Below are positions 25,475 through 33,221 of a DNA stretch of 64,000 nucleotides, in pieces. The notes beneath the pieces were generated by a model. That model was not told the DNA's origin. It saw nothing but the letters and a program-made list of their open reading frames with translations, and did no database searches. Both the position numbers and the translations under genes were made by a program. How positions within the stretch are numbered: the first letter of the stretch is position 1; each line of letters opens with the position of its first letter. Source of the DNA: Carnobacterium gallinarum DSM 4847 (GTDB lineage Bacteria > Bacillota > Bacilli > Lactobacillales > Carnobacteriaceae); NCBI RefSeq assembly GCF_000744375.1, contig NZ_JQLU01000005.1, forward strand, positions 1,178,001 through 1,242,000. Reading direction: 5' to 3'.

Positions 25475-25879
25475 ATTATAATACAATCATTATTTATTAT
25501 CCAATCGAATAAATAATATTATCGAAGTTTTATTTTAAATGTATATATAATGTGAAAACTATGTATTTTATATCTTTTCAACTATATTTATAATAGTCAT
25601 GTAAATAGAATGTGTGTAAATATAAGAATGATTACTAATTAAATTCTTAATTTATTTTAAACTATCCATCCTTTTATCGCCCTGATTAGCATAAATAAAT
25701 CCATAACGGTTAGAGATTTCAGTAGTACTTGAAAATGTATTATCGGCATTGTGCTATATGTGAAAAGTAAAAGGTTCAATCTATGTGATATCTTTAAATA
25801 GCTAAAAAAATTTGTGATTGTATCTGGAATGTAGCATAATTTAAGTACAAGACTATTCTTACTAGGGGAGGAAAAGACG
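25475..25879. other. AT-rich intergenic region
   Basis: About 400 bases between divergent genes. It must carry the promoters of the secreted protein and of the DUF6483 gene, but I see no clear consensus element, repeat or open frame. Confidence 0.4.
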
Positions 25880-26170
25880 ATGTATAAACAAGAAGATGAT
25901 TTTATTATGAGACAAGTAAATCAGATGACTAGAGGACTTAGGGCAATATTGGGCAAAGATCGTAGCAAATTGGATATTGAAATTCATAAAAATGCTGAGG
26001 GAGCATTGCTACCAATTCACGATTTTCTACAACAATTACTAGATAAAGGTGAGATTCAACAAGCCGAAACCTTTTTGAAATCAATTCAAGAACAATTAAC
26101 CAATGCTGAAAATGAAAAATTAGCAAAATGGCTTGAAAATGAGCTGTTTTTACGCAAATATAATTTATAA
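25880..26170 (+). CDS. DUF6483 family protein
   Basis: A protein of 96 residues, cytoplasmic, helical. The opening YKQEDDFIMRQVNQMTRGLR followed by AILGKD is characteristic of small DUF6483 proteins of Firmicutes. The rest resembles a TPR-like helical hairpin (LQQLLDKGEIQQAETFLKSI). The function is unknown. The ATG is preceded by GGGGAGGAAAAG with good spacing. It is followed by an IS remnant on the same strand. Confidence 0.75.
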   Translation: MYKQEDDFIMRQVNQMTRGLRAILGKDRSKLDIEIHKNAEGALLPIHDFLQQLLDKGEIQQAETFLKSIQEQLTNAENEKLAKWLENELFLRKYNL

Positions 26171-26194
26171 AAGTAATAGTTTATCCAAAACAAT

Positions 26195-26337
26195 TAAGAA
26201 TGGATACGTAAGCATCACTGAGAAATTAAAAAAAGCGATTGAACGTTATACAGAGTATGCTAATCATTCTCGAATAAAAAAAATTAGGCTGGCAAAGCCC
26301 CGTTCAATTTAGAAAGAAAATGAGTTTAACTGCGTAA
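26195..26337 (+). mobile_element. IS3-family (IS150-like) transposase OrfB 3' remnant
   Basis: Two frames joined across an A-run give the typical OrfB ending: KKAIERYTEYANHSRIK in one frame and KKLGWQSPVQFRKKMSL in the next. The family pattern is a YxxYYNxxRIKxxLxxxSPVxFR tail. The rest of the element is gone, so it is a decayed fragment. Confidence 0.75.
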
Positions 26338-26343
26338 AAAAAA

Positions 26344-26366
26344 ACAGAGTAGAAAATCTACTCTGT
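26344..26366 (-). terminator. Terminator of the histidine phosphatase gene
   Basis: Perfect arms ACAGAGTAGA and TCTACTCTGT around AAA; on the minus strand nine Ts follow. A second hairpin, GGGG-TCACT / AGTGA-TTGCCCC (26383-26408), lies just before it and has a T-run on the plus strand. Confidence 0.75.
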
Positions 26367-26425
26367 AAAAAATCTAACTTTTGGGGGTCACTACAAAGTG
26401 ATTGCCCCTTTTTATTTGTTTCTAT

Positions 26426-27271
26426 CTATTTACTTTCTGTTGCCCCTTTTTCTAAATAGCTTAAATCATTTACTTCTCCAAGAGTAAATTCACCATCTTT
26501 ATACGTGATAATCGACACACTAGCATTTTTCAACCCACCAGTTGGTAAAGTGAAGCCATCGAATAAAGTGTCAATTAAAGCACTAATACTTAAGCCGTGG
26601 GAAACTAATAAAACATTATGATCGCCACTTTTACTTTCTTTTTCAGCAATTTCAGTTAAACCTGCTTTAAGACGAGCCTCGATTGTTACATAATCTTCTG
26701 CTGGCCAGTTAACGCCATCTTCCACACGATCTTTATCTAAAGCGGCAACACTATTGGCAAAGTTCTTTGGTGAAACGCCTTCATTCGTCCATTCTTCTAA
26801 TGTTTTTCCTTGGCTCTTAGCGATATCTGTCCACATTGTTTCATTTAAGTCACCTTCATAGCTACCAAAGTTAAATTCACGGAAACGTGGATCTGTTTTG
26901 ATTTGTAATTTAGAAGAGTCTTTGTTCTCATCCAAAATCATTTGCGCAGTTTGAATTGCGCGCCCACTATCACTGCTATATGCTGAAGTGAAATTAATAT
27001 CTTGCATTCCTTTTCCAGCATCAGTTACAACTTCTTCTCCTGCTGGTGTTAAGACGGCATCCGACCAACCTTGAACACGATCAGTTGTATTTAACATTGT
27101 TTTTCCGTGACGAACGATGTAAAAAGTCACCTGACCATTTTCTTTTTTCGCTGTTTCAGAACTTGTGTTTTTACTATCAGAACTATCTCCAGCTGAACTT
27201 GAGTTTCCACAACCAACCATTACCAACATTCCGCAAGCTACTACAGCTAGCTTTAACCATTTGTTTTTCAT
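26426..27271 (-). CDS. Lipoprotein of the histidine phosphatase (phosphoglycerate mutase-like) family
   Basis: A protein of 281 residues. The signal peptide ends in a lipobox (MLVMVGC, Cys21), so the protein is lipid-anchored outside the cell. A Ser/Lys-rich linker (22-45) leads to the phosphatase domain: FYIVRHGKT with the catalytic His, SSDSGRAIQTAQ, REFNFGSYEG and the second His in LVSHGLSIS. All catalytic residues are present. The substrate is an extracellular phosphate ester, not identifiable. GGGAGAT lies about 11 bases before the ATG. A strong candidate promoter with cre site lies 250 bases upstream, with a terminator-like hairpin in between. Confidence 0.85.
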   Translation of the reverse strand: MKNKWLKLAVVACGMLVMVGCGNSSSAGDSSDSKNTSSETAKKENGQVTFYIVRHGKTMLNTTDRVQGWSDAVLTPAGEEVVTDAGKGMQDINFTSAYSSDSGRAIQTAQMILDENKDSSKLQIKTDPRFREFNFGSYEGDLNETMWTDIAKSQGKTLEEWTNEGVSPKNFANSVAALDKDRVEDGVNWPAEDYVTIEARLKAGLTEIAEKESKSGDHNVLLVSHGLSISALIDTLFDGFTLPTGGLKNASVSIITYKDGEFTLGEVNDLSYLEKGATESK

Positions 27272-27384
27272 TTTTTAGTTATCTCCCTTTTTTTTATTTA
27301 TCTTCACAGCTTTTTTGTCACTAACCAGAGCGTCCTCCACGAAAATCAGCTGTTGAAGGTTGTTCACCAATTAAATATAAGTAA

Positions 27385-27510
27385 AAAAATAACCTAGACC
27401 GATTTTAGACATAGAGATACCAAAAATAATACTCTCTATTATTCAAAATCCGTCTAGGTTTTGCCCAAAAATGGTAACAATCCTAAAATATATGACTTAT
27501 TAATTTACTA
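27385..27510 (-). ncRNA. Candidate CcpA-controlled small RNA or attenuated leader
   Basis: A transcript from the promoter at 27517-27545 would start near 27510 and run about 125 bases into a long hairpin with arms at 27392-27410 and 27443-27461 (AACCTAGAC on the outside, mostly paired, with inner ATAGAGA/TCTCTAT). The hairpin is followed by ATTTTTTTAC on this strand. No open frame with a ribosome binding site is visible in it. It is either an independent small RNA or the attenuated leader of the phosphatase gene. Confidence 0.5.
27392..27461 (-). terminator. Long terminator-like hairpin
   Basis: About 20 paired bases with one mismatch in the outer stem and a further seven-base inner stem; seven Ts follow on the minus strand. 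Confidence 0.65.
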
Positions 27511-27516
27511 AATAAA

Positions 27517-27545
27517 ATTATAGCATGTATAGTAAGCGTTTGCAA
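27517..27545 (-). promoter_or_regulatory. Minus-strand promoter with cre site over the -35
   Basis: Reading the minus strand: TTGCAA (27545-27540), 17-base spacer, TATAAT (27522-27517), with TGC before the -10 (extended type). TGCAAACGCTTACT (27544-27531) fits TGNAANCGNWNNCW at every fixed position and covers the -35 box, so CcpA binding would repress. Confidence 0.65.
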
Positions 27546-27797
27546 CGAACGTTTTTTATTTTTTTTAATTTTCTTATAAAAAGGATATAGTTAAAAAAAA
27601 CTCCTGATTTTATATTAAAAAAATTATAAATCATCCGTTTTTGAATATATAATATACAAAACTGTATGTTTATTCAATATATACAGAAAATACACTATAA
27701 GCCCAAATTAGCGTGATTTTAAATTTCCTTGTGGAGCGAATTATTATGTGAGAAAATTGGGTTGATTCTAGATAATATTTAAGTTGTAAATTATATT

Positions 27798-27815
27798 TTG
27801 CTGCTGAAGCAGCAA
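27798..27815. repeat. Short perfect inverted repeat upstream of the Mga-like gene
   Basis: TTGCTGC-TGAA-GCAGCAA lies about 105 bases before the start of the regulator. It has no T-run. The surrounding 27.55-27.92 kb is otherwise AT-rich and empty. Confidence 0.35.
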
Positions 27816-27920
27816 GGTAAACATACATTTAGTTAATTTAAAAACGCATGATAAACTTATAGTTAGAGAGTTATATGCTTCTAGGTTCTTAAATGAAAGG
27901 ATAAAGAGGAGTGATAGTTA

Positions 27921-29390
27921 TTGAACAATATTTTAGGTAAGATTTCTTTAAGGAAATTACGGATTTTACAGCTGTTAATGTCAAATGAAAATTATTTTTC
28001 ATTAATAGAAATAGGTTTTGTTGCAGGAGTTACTAAAAAAACAGTAAAAAAGACAATGGATATTTTAAAAGAAGATCTAGTTGTTTGGAAAGAGCAAGTT
28101 GATTTAATTTACAATGAAAGTCAAGGTTATCGTTTGGACATCAATCAAGACTTTTCACTGAATGAAATTAAATTAATGTATTTAAAAAATTCATTAGTTT
28201 ACAATATATTAAAAGAAATTTTGGATGAGAAATTTATTGATATTACAACATTTTCAATAGAGAATTTTATGAGTTATACAGCTGTTCACAATAAGTTTAG
28301 TGATATTAAAACAATTTTAAAGGGCTTTGATTTAGAATTGGCTTCAAATCCTAGCACAAAATTAATTGGTGAAGAGAAACAGATTCGTTATTTTAGTTAT
28401 TTATTTTTTCTACATTCTAATTACAGTGTGGATTGGCCTTTTCAACAAGTAGCGAAGGAAGATATGAACGAAGTAATCAAGGAACTAGAGAAAAAGCGCG
28501 ATTTAGATTTATCTGAAAAAGAGTCTCTAAGATTTTGGCTAGCTACATCTGTGATTAGAATTCAAAAAGGCTATCATATTTCAGCTAAAGCAACGACACG
28601 ACCAGTATTTATTGATGAAGATAGTGTAGGTTTATTTGAAAAAAAATTAGCTGATTTTTTCTTAAAGTATGTAGACTTACTGCCAACAGAATTACAAAAT
28701 GAAATTTATTTCATATACGAAGTCTTTTTTAGCTTTGACTATCACGATCAAAACGATGTTACGGTAAACAGTATTTTTATTAAGATGCCTCGTTATCAAG
28801 CGTTGGATTATGTTGAAATTACTTCCTTTTGGTTAGATACATATTTAGGCTATTTTAAGCAAGAATTAAATATTAGTAACTATTCAATCTTATACGCTAA
28901 CCTACTTCATATCCATTACCGTATGACATTTCTAAAAAGTGGATATCCAGCACTATTATCTTTAGCTAATGAAGAAGTGGTGAGTATGAAAATGAGCAGT
29001 TTTATTGGGGATATGGAAGATTTTTATCAAGAGCTAGAAAAAAATACGAAATTTGGCTATTTTTTTGAAAATCAAAATAAAGAGATCCTTTTTCCTGAAT
29101 ATTGCTTGATTTTACGAAACTTAAATGAAACCCTCCATAAGAAAACGTTGAATATTTTTATGTATTCGGTTTCTGGTAAGAAGAATAGTAACTATTTAAA
29201 AGATAAAGTGAATCGTTACTATAGAGGACCTATTCATTTTGTGAAGAAACTAACTAAAGAAGTTGATTTAATAATAACGGACTGTTTTTTTGAAGAGATG
29301 ACATGGTATTCTTGTGAAAAATTCATTTGGAATGTTTACCCAACAGCAAGAGATTTGAGTAAATTAGAACTTGTTTTAGAAAACTTATAA
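27921..29390 (+). CDS. Mga-like helix-turn-helix transcriptional regulator
   Basis: A protein of 489 residues. The N-terminal part has HTH segments of the Mga/AtxA type (LRKLRILQLLMSNENYFS, IGFVAGVTKKTVKKTMDILK). The middle is PRD-like helical (RYFSYLFFLHSNYSVDWPF). The C-terminal ~90 residues resemble the EIIB-like domain of these regulators (KTLNIFMYSVSGKKNSNY, DLIITDCFFEE). Mga proteins activate surface-protein genes in streptococci. This gene lies directly upstream, on the same strand, of a SipW/LPXTG/RCC1 surface operon, which is its likely target. The TTG start has AGAGGAG about 10 bases before it. The 283-base gap to the next gene shows no clear terminator. Confidence 0.78.
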   Translation: MNNILGKISLRKLRILQLLMSNENYFSLIEIGFVAGVTKKTVKKTMDILKEDLVVWKEQVDLIYNESQGYRLDINQDFSLNEIKLMYLKNSLVYNILKEILDEKFIDITTFSIENFMSYTAVHNKFSDIKTILKGFDLELASNPSTKLIGEEKQIRYFSYLFFLHSNYSVDWPFQQVAKEDMNEVIKELEKKRDLDLSEKESLRFWLATSVIRIQKGYHISAKATTRPVFIDEDSVGLFEKKLADFFLKYVDLLPTELQNEIYFIYEVFFSFDYHDQNDVTVNSIFIKMPRYQALDYVEITSFWLDTYLGYFKQELNISNYSILYANLLHIHYRMTFLKSGYPALLSLANEEVVSMKMSSFIGDMEDFYQELEKNTKFGYFFENQNKEILFPEYCLILRNLNETLHKKTLNIFMYSVSGKKNSNYLKDKVNRYYRGPIHFVKKLTKEVDLIITDCFFEEMTWYSCEKFIWNVYPTARDLSKLELVLENL

Positions 29391-29673
29391 ATTTTCTGAA
29401 ATGTGACAAGATAAGGGGATATTTCACAAAAAAAGATTCTTTATTGGGAAATTCTATGTGTTGCAATGAAAAAAGAAAAATGTGAAGATAGACACGTAGA
29501 AGTTGAAGGGTGTAAAAAAGGTTGTTTTTTAGATGACTAAGTTTGAATATATATCTTATGATGCTAGAAATATTACAATTGTTATTTTTTGTTCTGAATC
29601 CATTTTCCCTTATTGTTCTTACATTACTTAGTAGTTATTTAGAAAAATTCAAATAATTTTAGGGGGATTTAAA

Positions 29674-30627
29674 TTGGATAAGAATCAATCAGAGCCAATA
29701 AAAAAGACTAGAAAAAAACGAACGAGACCTTCACAAGCACAAAAAGACGAAACAATAGTAAGACCGAAAAAGAAGAGGCCTCAAAGTAGAGCGAATTCCT
29801 CTGAAAAAAGGAAATCGTCTACTAAAAAAAGCTCAACAACAGATAAAACTTCAACAACAGTTAAAAAAAACCAGAAAACTTCTAAAAATACTTCTTCTAC
29901 TAATACTAAAAAGCGAAAAGTTGTGAGGGACGGAGAAATACAAAGAAAAAATCCGAATAGACCCAAACCCAAGCAATCAACTCGTAAAAAAGATTCAACA
30001 GTACGTAGCAACAAAAAGAAAGTACAGACTAAGTCGATACCAATTGAAGCACCTAGTAAAAAAAGTCAGATTATTGGAACGATTTGGAATGTTATTTTCT
30101 TTACATTCATCTTTTTCATGTTGGGCGGCGCAACGTTATTCGCTGTCAGTAATCAACAAAATAAATCCTTTTTTGGTTATCGAATTTACAATGTTTTAAC
30201 GAATTCAATGAAAAAAACTCAAGAAAATCAAAAAGGCAATTTTGTTGCGGGAGATATGATTGTTGTCAAAGTAACACCAGCCAGCGGAATCAAAGTGAAT
30301 GATATTATTACATTTGTTCCTGGAAAAAATGCAGATGCTTACTTAACTCATAGAGTTGTTGAGAAAAAAGAAGTTGCAAAACAGGGGACGACAGATGGAG
30401 AAAAGGTCATCCAATTGATTACCCGAGGAGATGCGAACAACAGCAATGATCCACCTATTACGGGAGATTTAGTTATTGGTAAAGTTCAATTTGCTTTGCC
30501 ATTTATGGGAAGCTTAATGTCTTATATCCGTGAAAATGTAGTACCCGTTTTAATTTTTGTTGTAGCCTTTTTCTTACTGATTTTAGTACTACAGCAATAT
30601 TTCACAAGTACAAAAGAAACACCTTAA
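29674..30627 (+). CDS. sipW: SipW-type signal peptidase I with long basic N-terminal extension
   Basis: A protein of 317 residues. The catalytic domain is of the archaeal/ER type: Ser178 in LTNSMKK, His226 in YLTHRVV replacing the usual Lys, and Asp253 in TRGDANNSNDP. Transmembrane segments lie at about 133-155 and near the C-terminus (PVLIFVVAFFLLILVLQQY). Residues 1-125 are an unusual cytoplasmic tail of Lys, Arg, Ser and Thr (RKKRTRP, KKRPQSR, KRKSSTKKSST), not part of normal SipW. The TTG start follows AGGGGGA. SipW peptidases cleave dedicated substrates such as TasA. Two such substrates follow in the operon. Confidence 0.88.
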   Translation: MDKNQSEPIKKTRKKRTRPSQAQKDETIVRPKKKRPQSRANSSEKRKSSTKKSSTTDKTSTTVKKNQKTSKNTSSTNTKKRKVVRDGEIQRKNPNRPKPKQSTRKKDSTVRSNKKKVQTKSIPIEAPSKKSQIIGTIWNVIFFTFIFFMLGGATLFAVSNQQNKSFFGYRIYNVLTNSMKKTQENQKGNFVAGDMIVVKVTPASGIKVNDIITFVPGKNADAYLTHRVVEKKEVAKQGTTDGEKVIQLITRGDANNSNDPPITGDLVIGKVQFALPFMGSLMSYIRENVVPVLIFVVAFFLLILVLQQYFTSTKETP

Positions 30628-30704
30628 TTCAGGTAATTTCATTTGTTTAGGAAATCCTATTCAAATGTTGTTATAAATATAAAATTTTTTTAGGAGGAAA
30701 ATGT

Positions 30705-31715
30705 ATGAATATCAAAAAAAATAAAAAATTTGTTATGGGAGCATCATTAGCTTTAACAGCTATCATGCTAATGGTTGCTACTTATGCTTGGTTTACAGCT
30801 CACGATGAGGCAGTCAATCACTTTGAAACGGGAGCAATGCCAGATGGCTCTGTAAAAGTATGGGAGGTCTTTGAAGAACCTAAAGATTGGAAACCAGGAC
30901 AAGAAGTAGAGAAAAAAGTTGGGGTTATTAACAACAATGAAAATGAAGTATTTGTACGTTTAACATTTGGTGAAAAATTACAAAAAATGCTAGCTAACAC
31001 AACAGGTGATAACTTAGAACAAGCTAAAACACCTACAAAATTATCAGGAGCAACAGACGTGGCTGTGCCATCAACTGATTTTTCAAAATTAGCAGCATAT
31101 AAAACTTTAGCAACTTCTGATATCAATTTGGATGCAGCTACTCCACTACCAGCAGACGTAGAAATGTATGTTAAAAAAGACGTTGTGAGCAGCACACCTG
31201 CTAAAACAGTTTATACTTTTGCATTTATGGGTAAAGACGGAGCTTCATTAAACAAAGTAACAGCAGAAGTAGCATTAAATGAAGCAACATTAACAGCATC
31301 AATTAGTGATGTTAACTATTACTACTTTACACAATCTACAGCAACTGAATTAGTGTGGTCTGATGTGAAACCAGCAAGTAACTTAACTGGACAATCTCAA
31401 TTAGATTCTCTAATCAAATTAAGCTATGATTCAATTGACAACACTACAATTACAAACAACACATGGTTCTATAATGAAAACGATGGCTATTTCTACTACA
31501 TCGGAACAATTTCTTCTGGAGAAATTACTCCTTTCTTACTAAGCAGTGTCACATTAGATCCAAGTGCAGGAAACACATATCAATTAATGAAATTTGATTT
31601 AACAGTTAAAGCTGATGCAATTCAAGCAACTAAAGCAGCAGTTGGTACTGGTGGAGCTTGGCCAACACTAACTCCAGCATTACAAACAGCTTTATCTAAT
31701 CTTGCTTCAGAATAA
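30705..31715 (+). CDS. BsaA-like SipW-dependent secreted matrix protein
   Basis: A protein of 336 residues. The N-terminus is the SipW-substrate type signal: charged start (NIKKNKKF), hydrophobic core (VMGASLALTAIMLMVA), then TYAWFTAHDEAVNHFETG. The mature part is Ala/Thr-rich and beta-like, with VGVINNNENEVFVRLTFGE resembling the opening strand of TasA/camelysin-type proteins and a DGYFYYIGTISSGEITPFLL motif. Family naming as BsaA is from memory. It follows sipW by 77 bases with a strong AGGAGGAAA site. Such proteins can polymerise into extracellular fibres; that is the inference here. Confidence 0.8.
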   Translation: MNIKKNKKFVMGASLALTAIMLMVATYAWFTAHDEAVNHFETGAMPDGSVKVWEVFEEPKDWKPGQEVEKKVGVINNNENEVFVRLTFGEKLQKMLANTTGDNLEQAKTPTKLSGATDVAVPSTDFSKLAAYKTLATSDINLDAATPLPADVEMYVKKDVVSSTPAKTVYTFAFMGKDGASLNKVTAEVALNEATLTASISDVNYYYFTQSTATELVWSDVKPASNLTGQSQLDSLIKLSYDSIDNTTITNNTWFYNENDGYFYYIGTISSGEITPFLLSSVTLDPSAGNTYQLMKFDLTVKADAIQATKAAVGTGGAWPTLTPALQTALSNLASE

Positions 31716-31761
31716 GACTCCATAATCCTATTCCCAGTAAAGTCAGTAAGGAGGGAAGAAT

Positions 31762-32499
31762 TTGAGTCAAATCAAAACTTTAACGCTAAGTTTAATAATG
31801 ATAGTGTTGCTGTCGATAGGGTATACAACAATAGATGCTTCAGCAGCAACTTCATTTCCTGATGGATTTTTAATAGGTGACGATAACGGTCTTAAAGTGA
31901 CAAAAGATGGAGATTATTTTTTCAACCTGACAGGATTACAACCAGGGGATACGATTACACGGAATTTAGTTATTCAAAATAATCGAAAAAATGATGCTTT
32001 TAATTTAAAAATGATTATTGAGCCTAGATCACGTTCAGGAAAAATAGATCTTGTAAAAGAGATGAAGATGATAATTACAATAGATGGAAACGAGCTTTAT
32101 AATGGGACGTTGGCTAGTGATACAAACGGAAATCAAGTTTCATCAAGAGAGCTTGATTTAGGAAGTTTTGCTGCAAATTCTAAAACGAATATGCAGATTC
32201 AATTAAATTTATCTAGTAACATTTCGTATAAAGATTTTTACTCAGGTAAAAGTACAGCAGATGTTGTTTGGACATTTGCTGCAAATGCTGAAAAGTCAGC
32301 TATAAAGCCTCCTGGAAAAGAAGATCCTGACGGTGAATTACCTCCTACATCAAAACCAGGAAACGGGATTACTTCGTTATTGCCACAAACTGGTGATAGT
32401 CTTCCGATTTTTTTATATAAATTAAGCGGAATCCTGTTAGTGATTACAGCCTTACTTTATCTTTACTTAAAAAGAAAAGAACAAAAAATTAAAAATTAA
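31762..32499 (+). CDS. LPXTG cell-wall anchored protein with TasA-like domain
   Basis: A protein of 245 residues. Signal peptide (LTLSLIMIVLLSIGYTT, cleavage near ASAA), a domain of about 150 residues with LTGLQPGDTITRNLVIQNN and AFNLKMIIEP typical of SipW-associated beta-sandwich proteins, a Pro-rich linker (KPPGKEDPDGELPPTSKPG), then LPQTG, a membrane helix and a basic tail (KRKEQKIKN). Sortase A would link it to peptidoglycan. In this operon it could be the wall anchor for the SipW-processed proteins. The TTG start follows GGAGGGAAG. Confidence 0.85.
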   Translation: MSQIKTLTLSLIMIVLLSIGYTTIDASAATSFPDGFLIGDDNGLKVTKDGDYFFNLTGLQPGDTITRNLVIQNNRKNDAFNLKMIIEPRSRSGKIDLVKEMKMIITIDGNELYNGTLASDTNGNQVSSRELDLGSFAANSKTNMQIQLNLSSNISYKDFYSGKSTADVVWTFAANAEKSAIKPPGKEDPDGELPPTSKPGNGITSLLPQTGDSLPIFLYKLSGILLVITALLYLYLKRKEQKIKN

Positions 32500-32504
32500 A
32501 AAAG

Positions 32505-32540
32505 ACTATTGTTGCTAGAATTCGTTCTAGCAACAATAGT
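32505..32540 (+). repeat. Perfect intercistronic hairpin with TTCG loop
   Basis: Sixteen-base perfect arms (ACTATTGTTGCTAGAA and its complement) close a TTCG tetraloop. No T-run follows. It may stabilise the upstream message, act as a processing site, or be a weak terminator. Confidence 0.7.
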
Positions 32541-32586
32541 TCGTTAATATTAGACAGAAACTAAGAAAGATGAGGTGTGATTATGT

Positions 32587-33207
32587 ATGCAAAGCTTGTT
32601 AAAACTGTGCAAAAATAAATGGATAATTACTATGGTTGCCTTTATTTGTACAATCACAGCACTCCTTTCTGTCACCTTTTCATGGTTTTCATCATCTGAT
32701 TTGGAAGTAAATAAATTTGCAACTAATTTTGACTTTCAAGTTGATTTAGTAGATAAATTTACTCCGCCCAATGAATTGAAGAATGAAACGACATTTGCAA
32801 AAGAAGTTACTGCGAATAATACAGGAACAATGGATGCCTTTGTACGAGTAATGATTTTCCCATCAATCGTTAAGAATGGAAAACCACTTCAAGCAACAAT
32901 CGGGAAAGAAGTAATTATTGAAGATTTAGATACAACCAAATGGAAGTATGGTGATGATGGCTATTATTACTATCTAGGCCTGTTGGCTCCTGGAGAAATA
33001 GCGCCGAATTTATTTAGCAAAGTTAAGTTATCGGTGGTTGGAGTAGAATATGAGAATGCAAGTTTTGATATTGTTGCTAAAACAGAAGCTATTGATACAA
33101 ATGGATTTCATTACAGAGAATCTTGGTGGAAAGACGCTAATAAACCAGTTATTGGTTCACCGTTAGAAGAAATCGATAATCAATTAGAGCCATTGAGAAA
33201 ACTATAG
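32587..33207 (+). CDS. Second SipW-dependent BsaA-like protein
   Basis: A protein of 206 residues. The signal region ends in the SipW-substrate pattern (CTITALLSVTFSWFSSSD). The mature part keeps the same order of motifs as the 336-residue protein: TANNTGTMDAFVRVMIFP, then DDGYYYYLGLLAPGEIAPNLF, then a closing strand. It is therefore a shorter paralogue. The pair may be major and minor subunits of one fibre or matrix. The ATG at 32587 is preceded by GATGAGGTG. The next gene starts 14 bases after its stop, so they are co-transcribed. Confidence 0.78.
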   Translation: MQSLLKLCKNKWIITMVAFICTITALLSVTFSWFSSSDLEVNKFATNFDFQVDLVDKFTPPNELKNETTFAKEVTANNTGTMDAFVRVMIFPSIVKNGKPLQATIGKEVIIEDLDTTKWKYGDDGYYYYLGLLAPGEIAPNLFSKVKLSVVGVEYENASFDIVAKTEAIDTNGFHYRESWWKDANKPVIGSPLEEIDNQLEPLRKL

Positions 33208-33221
33208 AAGGGAGGTAAACA

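Noticed and set aside
29781-30014. Minus-strand frame opposite the basic tail of SipW
   Set aside because: Its Leu/Val/Phe-rich content is simply the complement of Lys/Ser codons; no ribosome binding site.
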